Shown here: positions 1-5,621 of the stretch, piece by piece | Layout of the letters: the number at the start of each line of letters is the position of its first letter | Position numbering within the stretch: the stretch's first letter is position 1 | Origin: Spirochaetaceae bacterium | GTDB taxonomy: Bacteria > Spirochaetota > Spirochaetia > DSM-2461 | Length of the DNA: 6,232 nucleotides | Assembly (NCBI GenBank): GCA_016342385.1 | Contig: JAEINM010000258.1 | Location: 1 to 6,232, forward strand | Direction: 5' to 3' | Program-made: the position numbers and the translations under genes | Notes under the pieces: generated by a model | Told to the model about the DNA's origin: nothing | Seen by the model: only the letters and a program-made list of their open reading frames with translations | Database searches by the model: none

Positions 1-650
1 TTAAGAAATTTTGAAGTCGAAGCCGAGGTTGAGGGATGAGAGACAGCAATGATGGCCATGGAGTTACTATCGAATTCTTCCCTGATTTTTTTAACCAGTT
101 CAAATCCATTCAAATGAGGCATCTCATAATCGGTTATAACAATAGAGATATGGCGATTCTTTTCCAGCAGATTGAGAGCAATAAGACCATCAGCTGCTGT
201 TAGGACTTTAAATTTGGCCTGCTCCAGAATAAATTTGGCCTGGGATAAGGCTGTTCTTGAATCATCTGCAACGAGTACCGTCATATGGCTATTTCTTCTA
301 AGCCGGTCAATGGTCCTGACAAGTAAATTAAGGCTTTTCTCATCCTTTTTCTGAATAAAATCCAGAATATTCTTCGTCAATACACGCTTCCTGATAGCGG
401 TATTATACTCTCCGGCTGAATAGATAATGATAGGTACATTATACTGATTTACCAGATCTGCAGTTTTCTCCCAATAAGAATCGGGTAATTCCATATCGAC
501 AACAGCTGCAAAGAACTGATTTTCAGATAAGGACTCTTTTGCTGTTTTAAAATCAGGGCATAGGACAACAGAAAAATCTATTCTCTCAAGAGCATTTTTT
601 ATCATAGCAGAGATAGACTGACTATCTTCAATTACCAGTATATTTTCCAT
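1..650 (-). CDS. Tandem-receiver response regulator, N-terminal part (runs off left edge)
   Basis: Reading leftward from the ATG at 650-648, 216 codons stay open to the window edge, so the C-terminus is missing. Two CheY-like receiver domains lie in series. The first (about residues 1-118) starts MENILVIEDSQS, with acidic pair E8/D9, phospho-acceptor D52 in VVDMELPD, S78 at the Thr/Ser switch position and K101 or K102 as the conserved lysine. The second (about 123-216) starts MTVLVADDSRT, with acidic pair D129/D130, phospho-acceptor D174 in ITDYEMPHLNG and S204; its own lysine lies beyond the edge. Both domains keep the residues needed for phosphorylation. Tandem receivers whose second domain ends in an AVSxxxxxxSxKFL-like stretch are often followed by a GGDEF diguanylate cyclase domain, but none is visible here, so the output is unknown. 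The gene is divergent from nox. No good promoter was found for it, and the ribosome-binding region is an eight-G run. Confidence 0.92.
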   Translation of the reverse strand, partial: MENILVIEDSQSISAMIKNALERIDFSVVLCPDFKTAKESLSENQFFAAVVDMELPDSYWEKTADLVNQYNVPIIIYSAGEYNTAIRKRVLTKNILDFIQKKDEKSLNLLVRTIDRLRRNSHMTVLVADDSRTALSQAKFILEQAKFKVLTAADGLIALNLLEKNRHISIVITDYEMPHLNGFELVKKIREEFDSNSMAIIAVSHPSTSASTSKFL

Positions 651-651
651 A

Positions 652-659
652 CCCCCCCC
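652..659 (-). repeat. Eight-G homopolymer at the ribosome-binding site of the response regulator
   Basis: On the minus strand the sequence is ATG, seven more G, T, then the regulator ATG at 650. The G-run includes the last base of an upstream ATG (661-659) and ends one base before the start codon. No other Shine-Dalgarno sequence sits at normal spacing, apart from a weak GGA just before the run. The upstream ATG is out of frame and opens a nine-codon ORF overlapping the real start; one extra G would put it in frame. Homopolymers of this length are prone to slipped-strand length changes. Confidence 0.6.
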
Positions 660-669
660 ATCCAGGACA

Positions 670-684
670 TTATCAAAATGATAA
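670..684. promoter_or_regulatory. Palindrome in the response-regulator leader
   Basis: TTATCA-AAA-TGATAA is a perfect 6+6 inverted repeat with a 3-base centre. It lies 20 bp upstream of the regulator start codon. It could be an operator for a dimeric DNA-binding protein or a small hairpin in the mRNA leader. The stem is A+T-rich and weak as RNA, which favours a DNA site. Function is inferred only. Confidence 0.35.
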
Positions 685-760
685 CATTGATTAGTTAAAG
701 ATTGTAGAGAAATTCCCTTTTTCCGACTTAAAACCCTCTCGGCTTCAGAGTGCTTTCCAA

Positions 761-773
761 GAGATAGGCCTAA
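761..773 (+). repeat. GAGATAGGCCTAA, copy 1 of an upstream motif shared with msrBA
   Basis: This 13-mer matches the sequence at 2882-2894 upstream of msrBA at 12 of 13 positions. Here it lies about 115 bp before the nox start and upstream of the predicted -35, and it contains the 8-bp palindrome TAGGCCTA (765-772). A common regulator of both oxygen-defence genes would explain it, but the two copies sit at different positions relative to their promoters, so chance is possible. Confidence 0.3.
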
Positions 774-809
774 GAAAGAGTCAATTCAATAAAAAAATCT
801 CTTAAGCAC

Positions 810-838
810 TTGATAAAAATTTATCTTTTAAGTAAATT
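810..838 (+). promoter_or_regulatory. Sigma70-type promoter of nox
   Basis: TTGATA at 810-815 (5 of 6 matches to TTGACA) and TAAATT at 833-838 (4 of 6 to TATAAT) are separated by exactly 17 bp. Transcription would start near 845, giving a leader of about 44 nt before the nox ATG. The expected start falls in the middle of the palindrome at 838-852. Confidence 0.55.
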
Positions 839-852
839 AGTAACAGTTACTA
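838..852. promoter_or_regulatory. Operator-like palindrome at the nox transcription start
   Basis: TAGTAAC-A-GTTACTA is a perfect 7+7 inverted repeat around a single central A at 845. It overlaps the last base of the predicted -10 and covers the predicted start site, the classic position for a repressor that blocks RNA polymerase. The size and half-site layout suit a dimeric winged-helix regulator (MarR or HxlR/DUF24 type are candidates), but no such regulator gene is in the window and the family cannot be assigned from the site alone. Confidence 0.5.
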
Positions 853-888
853 TTATTAGGAAAATTACTGATCGGGAGGATCAACTTT

Positions 889-2223
889 ATGAATATAGCA
901 GTTATAGGATGTACACACGCAGGCACTGCAGCCATTGTTAATGCCGCGCAGTTATACCCCGAAGCAAAAATTACCGTTTATGAGAGAAATGACAATATCT
1001 CATTCCTCTCCTGTGGAATCGCCCTATATGTGGGGGGATTTATTGAAGATTCTAATGGTCTCTTTTACAGCTCCCCAGACAAACTGAAAGAGCTGGGTGT
1101 CAATACAAAAATGAAACACGAAGTGATAAATGCCGACCTGGATTCAAAAACTCTCACTATTAAAAACCTCGACAATGGTGAAACACATAACGACAGCTAT
1201 GACAAACTTATAATCACAACCGGATCCTGGCCTTTAACTCCCCCCATTAAAGGGATTGATCTGGAAAATATTGTACTTTCCAAGAACTTCGACCATTCCA
1301 ATACAATTATAGAAAAATCAAAAAAAGCTGAAAAAGTTGTTGTAATAGGGGCGGGATACATAGGAGTTGAACTGGTCGAAGCCTTTAAGCACAATGGTAA
1401 GGATGTGACTCTTATAGATGCTGAGGAACGGATTCTGAGTAAGTATCTCGATAGGGATAATACGGATGCCGCGGAAGAGGCCCTGAAAAACGAGGGGATA
1501 AATCTGGCTCTGAATCAGAAAGTTCACACCTTCGAAGGTGTCGGGGGCAAAGTGACGAAAGTCCTGACCGACAAAGGGGAATATGAAGCCGACCTGGTCA
1601 TTCTCTGTATAGGCTTCCGCCCCAATACGGGATTGTTCAAAGATCAGATTGATATGCTCGATAACGGGGCCATTGTGGTTGACCCGTATATGAGAACCAG
1701 CAGACCAGACGTATTTGCCGCCGGTGACAGCTGCTCTGTCATTTTCAATCCCACAGGCAGTGCCAAATACATTCCTCTGGCGACAAATGCTGTCCGGATG
1801 GGTACACTTGTTGCTAAAAACCTTATTGAACCTACTGTCCCGTCTATGGGAACTCAGGGTACATCGGGAATTAAGATATATGATCTGAATATTGCTTCTA
1901 CGGGACTGACTGTTCAGAGTGCCGAACTGGAGGGAATGGATGTGGACTCCGTGACGATTGAGGAGAACCACAGACCGGAGTTTATGCCCGATGTTGAAAA
2001 AGTGCGGTTGACTCTCGTATTTGAAAAAGACAGCAAGCGGATTGTGGGGGCTCAGTTGAGGTCAAAAATAGACCTGACTCAGTCCATAAACACCATGTCT
2101 GTTTGTATTCAGAATAAAATGACTGTAGCGGAACTGGCTCTGACAGATTTCTTCTTCCAGCCCCACTACAATAAGCCATGGAATTTCCTGAATCAGGCCG
2201 GACTGGCCGCAATGGAGAAATAA
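889..2223 (+). CDS. nox: NADH oxidase (FAD-dependent, probably water-forming)
   Basis: Cytosolic flavoenzyme of the NADH oxidase/NADH peroxidase/CoA-disulfide reductase family; it oxidises NADH with O2, regenerating NAD+ and removing oxygen. The 444 residues are full length. The N-terminal FAD site is GCTHAGTAA (7-15) with the family's active-site-region H10. The single redox cysteine is C42 in SFLSCG. TTGS (110-113) precedes the NAD-binding fold GAGYIG (154-159), with D177 closing the second Rossmann beta-strand. IGFRPN (241-246) and DVFAAGDS (274-281) form the second FAD motif. The C-terminal dimerisation domain ends in DFFFQPHYNKPWNFLN (420-435), closer to the four-electron water-forming oxidases than to NADH peroxidases; this product call is inference. 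GGGAGGA (874-880) is 8 nt before the ATG. The gene is monocistronic, with its own promoter and a terminator hairpin right after the stop. It suits an anaerobe exposed to traces of oxygen; Brachyspira nox is a known analogue. Confidence 0.94.
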   Translation: MNIAVIGCTHAGTAAIVNAAQLYPEAKITVYERNDNISFLSCGIALYVGGFIEDSNGLFYSSPDKLKELGVNTKMKHEVINADLDSKTLTIKNLDNGETHNDSYDKLIITTGSWPLTPPIKGIDLENIVLSKNFDHSNTIIEKSKKAEKVVVIGAGYIGVELVEAFKHNGKDVTLIDAEERILSKYLDRDNTDAAEEALKNEGINLALNQKVHTFEGVGGKVTKVLTDKGEYEADLVILCIGFRPNTGLFKDQIDMLDNGAIVVDPYMRTSRPDVFAAGDSCSVIFNPTGSAKYIPLATNAVRMGTLVAKNLIEPTVPSMGTQGTSGIKIYDLNIASTGLTVQSAELEGMDVDSVTIEENHRPEFMPDVEKVRLTLVFEKDSKRIVGAQLRSKIDLTQSINTMSVCIQNKMTVAELALTDFFFQPHYNKPWNFLNQAGLAAMEK

Positions 2224-2224
2224 C

Positions 2225-2258
2225 ATCATCTGCCGGATAATTGTGTCCGGCAGATGAT
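2225..2258. terminator. Bidirectional hairpin terminator between convergent nox and the 163-residue gene
   Basis: ATCATCTGCCGGA and its exact reverse complement form a perfect 13-bp stem around an 8-nt loop (2238-2245). It starts two bases after the nox stop and ends eight bases before the stop of the converging gene. The T-tracts are poor on both sides (TTTATG on plus, TTATTT on minus), so termination may not be purely intrinsic; the stem would also protect both mRNA 3' ends. Confidence 0.75.
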
Positions 2259-2265
2259 TTATGTA

Positions 2266-2757
2266 TCAATGGGTGTTTTTATATTGCATTAATAAATTTT
2301 CATTGTATGCATTAACCGCTTTTAATAAATCGGAACTACTGGCTTCAATCATAAAAGCGCCTATCATCCCGGTGATGAATCCACCGCCTAGTAGTGATAC
2401 CGGAGCAAGCGGATTAAGATCTTCTCCAGGTATCGCATAGGAATATACCAATGAACTCGTCATTGTAGCTAACCCCGAAAAATACAGAATGTAACCCACT
2501 CTGTTTTTTACTTTGTATTTATGAGCATGGAGTGATGCCATTTCATCTTCAGAGAAAATATTATGCAATTCTTTAGAACCGCCAAATCCTGTTTTTACAA
2601 ATGTATCTCCTTGAGAGATAGTCGATCCATCCCAGAAAGAGTAGTTCAATTTCAACATATTATTGTTTATTGTATCAAATACCGATTCATCAGATTCATG
2701 AGAATAAATTGACTGCGATAGAGAAAGAGTTAGTAAAACCAAACAGATTTTTTTCAT
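2266..2757 (-). CDS. Small exported/membrane protein of unknown function
   Basis: I do not recognise this 163-residue protein. It begins MKK followed by a hydrophobic stretch (about 4-18), which looks like a cleavable signal peptide cut near IYS-H20, with no lipobox cysteine. Residues 21-85 are polar, with an acidic FSEDEMASLHAHKYK stretch before the first of two likely membrane helices (about 87-107 and 118-137, the latter glycine-rich, LLGGGFITGMIG). The tail ends in a short amphipathic region with AVNAYNENL (147-155). The shape, signal plus a hairpin of two membrane segments, suggests an envelope protein. GGAGG (2766-2762) lies only 4 nt before the ATG, and a good promoter lies just upstream. 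The gene is visibly more A+T-rich than nox and msrBA, which may mean later acquisition. It is monocistronic and convergent with nox, so there is no functional clue from an operon. Confidence 0.75.
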   Translation of the reverse strand: MKKICLVLLTLSLSQSIYSHESDESVFDTINNNMLKLNYSFWDGSTISQGDTFVKTGFGGSKELHNIFSEDEMASLHAHKYKVKNRVGYILYFSGLATMTSSLVYSYAIPGEDLNPLAPVSLLGGGFITGMIGAFMIEASSSDLLKAVNAYNENLLMQYKNTH

Positions 2758-2783
2758 GATGCCTCCAGGAGAAATTTATACTC

Positions 2784-2812
2784 ATAATAGAATGTAACAC
2801 ATATATCTTCAA
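2784..2812 (-). promoter_or_regulatory. Sigma70-type promoter of the 163-residue gene
   Basis: On the minus strand TTGAAG (2812-2807) and TATTAT (2789-2784; 5 of 6 matches to TATAAT) are separated by exactly 17 bp. The predicted start near 2777 leaves a leader of about 20 nt that contains the GGAGG ribosome-binding site. Confidence 0.55.
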
Positions 2813-2881
2813 GCAAAACTATTGATTTCAAACTACGGCATAAATAGCTTTCCCTTTTCTCATCATCTATGTATATTATAC

Positions 2882-2894
2882 GAGATAGGCTTAA
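2882..2894 (+). repeat. GAGATAGGCTTAA, copy 2 of an upstream motif shared with nox
   Basis: It matches 761-773 at 12 of 13 positions. Here it lies directly after a -10-like TATATT/TATTAT (2872-2879) and 22 nt before the msrBA start, where a bound protein would block transcription. No convincing -35 was found for msrBA, so its promoter may depend on an activator or the -10 call may be wrong. Confidence 0.3.
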
Positions 2895-2916
2895 CACACA
2901 TAAATAGGAATACGTA

Positions 2917-3768
2917 ATGGGAAAGAAAAAATACAATACACTGACTCCTGAAGAGAAACAGGTACTCATACACAAAGGAACAGAAGCTCCTTTTAAAGGA
3001 CTATACACAAATTATAAAGAGAAAGGACTGTACATCTGCAAGCAGTGTAATGAACCTCTTTTCCGGTCGGAATACAAGTTTAGTTCCAGTTGCGGCTGGC
3101 CCAGTTTCGATGATGAGATCGATGGAGCCATTGCTTATCATCCCGATTCCGACGGCAGAAGGACAGAAATTGTCTGCGCCAAATGCGGAGCCCATATGGG
3201 ACATGTTTTTGAAGGTGAAGGATTCACAAAGAAGAACAGGAGACATTGTGTCAATTCCATCTCCATGAACTTTATTGCCCAGGAAAAAATGGAAACAGCG
3301 ATTTTTGCCGGAGGCTGCTTCTGGGGTGTTCAGCACTTCTTCCTCAACCTGGAGGGAGTCTATACATCTCGTGTCGGTTATACTGGCGGAAAGAAGGACA
3401 ACCCGACCTATAAAGAGGTCTGCCGGACAAATACAGGACATTATGAGGCTATTGAAATAACCTTTAATCCCCAGGTGATTTCCTATGAGGAACTGGCAAA
3501 GCTTTTTTTTGAAATACACGATCCGACTCAGGCGAATGGACAGGGTCCCGATATAGGGAATCAGTATCTCTCTGCTGTCTTCTATCTCTCTGAAAAACAG
3601 AAAACGACCATTGAAAATTTAATTGCCCTCCTCAGACAAAAGGGTTTCCCTGTAGTCACAGATCTGATTAAAGCCTCAAAATTCTGGGAAGCCGAAGATT
3701 ACCATCAGTTTTACTATGAAAAAAAGGGAAGTACCCCCTACTGTCATATATATGAGAAAAAATTCTAG
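2917..3768 (+). CDS. msrBA: Fused peptide methionine sulfoxide reductase, MsrB-MsrA order
   Basis: Bifunctional repair enzyme: the MsrB half reduces methionine-R-sulfoxide and the MsrA half methionine-S-sulfoxide in proteins, normally using thioredoxin. MsrB occupies about residues 5-122: zinc ligands C41, C44, C87 and C90; C59 in SSCGWPSF as likely resolving cysteine; catalytic C111 in RHCVNSISMNF. A very short linker leads to MsrA (about 126-283): catalytic C134 in AGGCFWG, then GYTGG (154-158), GHYEAIE (174-180), PDIGNQY (211-217) and C276 in TPYCHIY as likely resolving cysteine. All key residues are present. No signal peptide, so it acts in the cytoplasm, unlike the secreted A-B fusions such as Neisseria PilB. 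AGGA (2906-2909) is 7 nt before the ATG. It is followed 55 bp later by the YitT gene, which has its own promoter. Confidence 0.96.
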   Translation: MGKKKYNTLTPEEKQVLIHKGTEAPFKGLYTNYKEKGLYICKQCNEPLFRSEYKFSSSCGWPSFDDEIDGAIAYHPDSDGRRTEIVCAKCGAHMGHVFEGEGFTKKNRRHCVNSISMNFIAQEKMETAIFAGGCFWGVQHFFLNLEGVYTSRVGYTGGKKDNPTYKEVCRTNTGHYEAIEITFNPQVISYEELAKLFFEIHDPTQANGQGPDIGNQYLSAVFYLSEKQKTTIENLIALLRQKGFPVVTDLIKASKFWEAEDYHQFYYEKKGSTPYCHIYEKKF

Positions 3769-3775
3769 CCTTCTA

Positions 3776-3804
3776 TTGATAAAAAAATAATACTTCATTA
3801 TATT
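3776..3804 (+). promoter_or_regulatory. Sigma70-type promoter of the YitT-family gene
   Basis: TTGATA (3776-3781) and TATATT (3799-3804) are 17 bp apart, each matching consensus at 5 of 6 positions. The -35 has the same sequence as that of nox. The start near 3811 leaves a leader of about 13 nt, just enough for the GGGAG ribosome-binding site at 3813-3817. Read-through from msrBA is also possible because no terminator separates them. Confidence 0.6.
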
Positions 3805-3823
3805 CCACCTTCGGGAGAAAATA

Positions 3824-4678
3824 ATGAGCAATAAAACAATGATAATCCGTGATTATTTTTTTATAACCTTAGGAGCCGCACTCACGGGGATAGGATGGTC
3901 TGCCTTCCTGATTCCCGCTAAGATTGTCGGTGGTGGTGTCGGGGGAATTTCGACTCTGGGATATTATATGTGGGGGATTACTCCCGGATATATCTATCTG
4001 GGAATAAATGTCATTCTTATAATTCTGGCCGTTAAAATTCTGGGGGCCAGTTTCGGCATAAGAACTGTTTACGGAATAATCTGCGTCTCTGCTGTGTTGA
4101 CCATATTACCGGATTTTATTACAAAACCCATTGTGGAAGAGGCTTTCCTGGCGACCATTATAGGAGGAGGACTGTCCGGTATAGGTATTGGACTGGCTAT
4201 TACTCACAGGGGCAGCACAGGCGGGACAGAAATAATCGCCATGATCATCAATCGCTACAGAAATATCTCGCCGGGAAGAATTATGCTCTTTCTGGATGTT
4301 TTTATCATCGCCTCCTCCTATATAATATTCCAGTCTCTGGAAACAATGGTGTACGGTTATGTTATGATGGCCGTGTCTACCTATACAGTGGACAACTACC
4401 TGGAAGGTTCCCGTCAATCTGTTCAGTTTATGATTATAAGTAAACACAAAGATTCCATCGCTCAGAGAATAAATGATGAAGTATCAAGGGGAATAACAAT
4501 ACTCCGGGGAATCGGATGGTACAGCAAAGAGGAAACTGACCCCCTTCTGGTTCTGGCCAGACGAACTCAGTTTAAAGAGATTATGTCCATAATCAAAATG
4601 ACCGATGAAAATGCCTTTATATCCGTATCAAAAGTTATGGGTGTATATGGTAACGGATTCGACAGGATCAGAATATAA
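3824..4678 (+). CDS. YitT-family inner-membrane protein (DUF161/DUF2179)
   Basis: The 284 residues match the two-part YitT layout. The N-terminal membrane region has hydrophobic segments at about 11-30, 56-73, 80-97, 109-127 and 153-170, possibly another near 175-190. It carries the family signatures: the glycine-rich PAKIVGGGVGGIS (31-43) and HRGSTGGTEIIAM (128-140). The soluble DUF2179 domain (about 198-284) follows, with RGITILRGIGWYS (222-234), LLVLARRTQ (241-249) and DENAFISVSKVMGVYGNGF (261-279). Family length and motifs are intact. The transported substrate or role of most YitT proteins is not known, so no function is claimed. GGGAG (3813-3817) is 6 nt before the ATG. The stop is 3 bp from the stop of the convergent lipoprotein gene. 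Confidence 0.93.
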   Translation: MSNKTMIIRDYFFITLGAALTGIGWSAFLIPAKIVGGGVGGISTLGYYMWGITPGYIYLGINVILIILAVKILGASFGIRTVYGIICVSAVLTILPDFITKPIVEEAFLATIIGGGLSGIGIGLAITHRGSTGGTEIIAMIINRYRNISPGRIMLFLDVFIIASSYIIFQSLETMVYGYVMMAVSTYTVDNYLEGSRQSVQFMIISKHKDSIAQRINDEVSRGITILRGIGWYSKEETDPLLVLARRTQFKEIMSIIKMTDENAFISVSKVMGVYGNGFDRIRI

Positions 4679-4681
4679 TCC

Positions 4682-5584
4682 CTATGGGACTACTAAGCTG
4701 TATCCGATCTTCATATCTCTATGGTATTCCAGAAGTCCCGTGGATGGAACCTGAAAAAACTCCTCCACATCATATGTGAAAGCAAAAATATTGTAGTTCC
4801 ATTTCAGCCCGTCAAGGCTGATTCCGAGCTTCATTTCACTGTCATTTGTCGTATAGAGATAGAAGTCCCTTACAATCTCCAGATCGTGAATATCTCCGGA
4901 ACTGAGACTATTCACAAGATTACCGGAGAAACGGACATGATACCGCACTTCTGTACCTTTAGGAATTTTTATATAATACCCGGAGAGATTAATTGTATTG
5001 ATCTCCTTTTCTTTCCCGTAAAAAACCAAACCCTCTTTGAGAGTCAGAACTTCTTTCTTCTTTATTCTCAGTGGTACAGCCCTTTCACTTTTCCCGGCAG
5101 CCCATTTAAGGCGGAGAGTAAAAATTCCCGAGAGTTTATCATAGAGTGTTTCTGCCGAGACTGAATATTGTATATTGGAAATCTCCCTTCCGGGATTATT
5201 ACCCATATCGAACCACTCTTCTCCGTCAAAAGAATAAAATAATTTCCGGCCTCGGCCTCCTGTTATAAAAACAGGCTGGTGTACCCGCAACCGGTTTCCC
5301 CCTATGGTATACAGAAGTGTATTTTCATCGGGAACCGTTTCCTCCATAGTCAGAATGACCCTCTCTCCCTGTTTCAGCACAGTGATAAGATCTTCGGTCT
5401 CATGGAGCTTTCTAAAAGTGGAAAACAGATCACTAATTCCCGCAGGGGATTCATGAGAGTCAAAGAAAATTCTGAAGGATTCAAAGAGTGAGATTGCAGG
5501 AGTATCTTCCGGTGGAGCGCTGCAGCCTGAGAGAAGAAAGAGAAGGATCAAGCCGGCCGGAAACTTCATTTTCCCGTTAGTCAT
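4682..5584 (-). CDS. Orphan lipoprotein with two SxDGxxW motifs, function unknown
   Basis: The protein has 300 residues from this ATG. MKFPAGLILLFLLSGC (6-21) is a typical lipoprotein signal with lipobox LSGC, so C21 would be lipidated and the protein anchored in the envelope. Behind a helical, acidic stretch (about 30-70), the rest alternates short hydrophobic and polar runs as in beta-sandwich proteins. Two similar motifs stand 138 residues apart: SFDGEEW (118-124) and SLDGLKW (256-262), suggesting two copies of one beta domain. Such SxDGxxW turns are common in extracellular carbohydrate- or ligand-binding folds, but no family is recognised. Start choice is uncertain: neither this ATG nor the in-frame ATG at 5569 (residue 6) has a well-spaced Shine-Dalgarno, and the predicted transcription start falls on base 5584. 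It is 33 bp downstream of the HgdB-like gene on the same strand and may be partly cotranscribed with it. Confidence 0.82.
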   Translation of the reverse strand: MTNGKMKFPAGLILLFLLSGCSAPPEDTPAISLFESFRIFFDSHESPAGISDLFSTFRKLHETEDLITVLKQGERVILTMEETVPDENTLLYTIGGNRLRVHQPVFITGGRGRKLFYSFDGEEWFDMGNNPGREISNIQYSVSAETLYDKLSGIFTLRLKWAAGKSERAVPLRIKKKEVLTLKEGLVFYGKEKEINTINLSGYYIKIPKGTEVRYHVRFSGNLVNSLSSGDIHDLEIVRDFYLYTTNDSEMKLGISLDGLKWNYNIFAFTYDVEEFFQVPSTGLLEYHRDMKIGYSLVVP

Positions 5585-5590
5585 AAGCTA

Positions 5591-5621
5591 AGTATAGATC
5601 AATCTGGTCCTTAAAGGTCAA
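5591..5621 (-). promoter_or_regulatory. Promoter of the lipoprotein gene, overlapping the upstream stop codon
   Basis: On the minus strand TTGACC (5621-5616) contains the TGA stop of the preceding gene. TATACT (5596-5591; 5 of 6 matches to TATAAT) follows after 19 bp; TCTATA at 17 bp is an alternative. With TATACT as -10, position +1 falls on the A of the ATG at 5584, so the mRNA would be leaderless or would begin translation at residue 6. Confidence 0.45.

Noticed and set aside
172..354. 60-codon plus-strand frame opposite the response regulator
   Set aside because: It is a shadow of the receiver-domain coding sequence on the minus strand.
759..803. AAGAGAT ... ATCTCTT inverted repeat upstream of nox
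   Set aside because: Seven base pairs around a 31-base loop with A+T-rich content are too weak for a terminator or riboswitch call, and no T-tract follows.
1318..1971. 217-codon open frame antisense to nox
   Set aside because: It lies wholly inside the nox coding sequence on the other strand, has no recognisable domain, and nox is supported by all family motifs.
2754..3008. 84-codon minus-strand frame reaching across the msrBA start
   Set aside because: It spans the promoter and leader of the 163-residue gene and the start of msrBA; no ribosome-binding site or domain supports it.
3001..3519. 172-codon open frame antisense to msrBA
   Set aside because: It is a shadow of the MsrB-MsrA frame; its protein shows no family features.
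4721..5164. 147-codon plus-strand frame inside the lipoprotein gene
   Set aside because: It is antisense to a gene with a clear lipoprotein signal, and has no domain features of its own.
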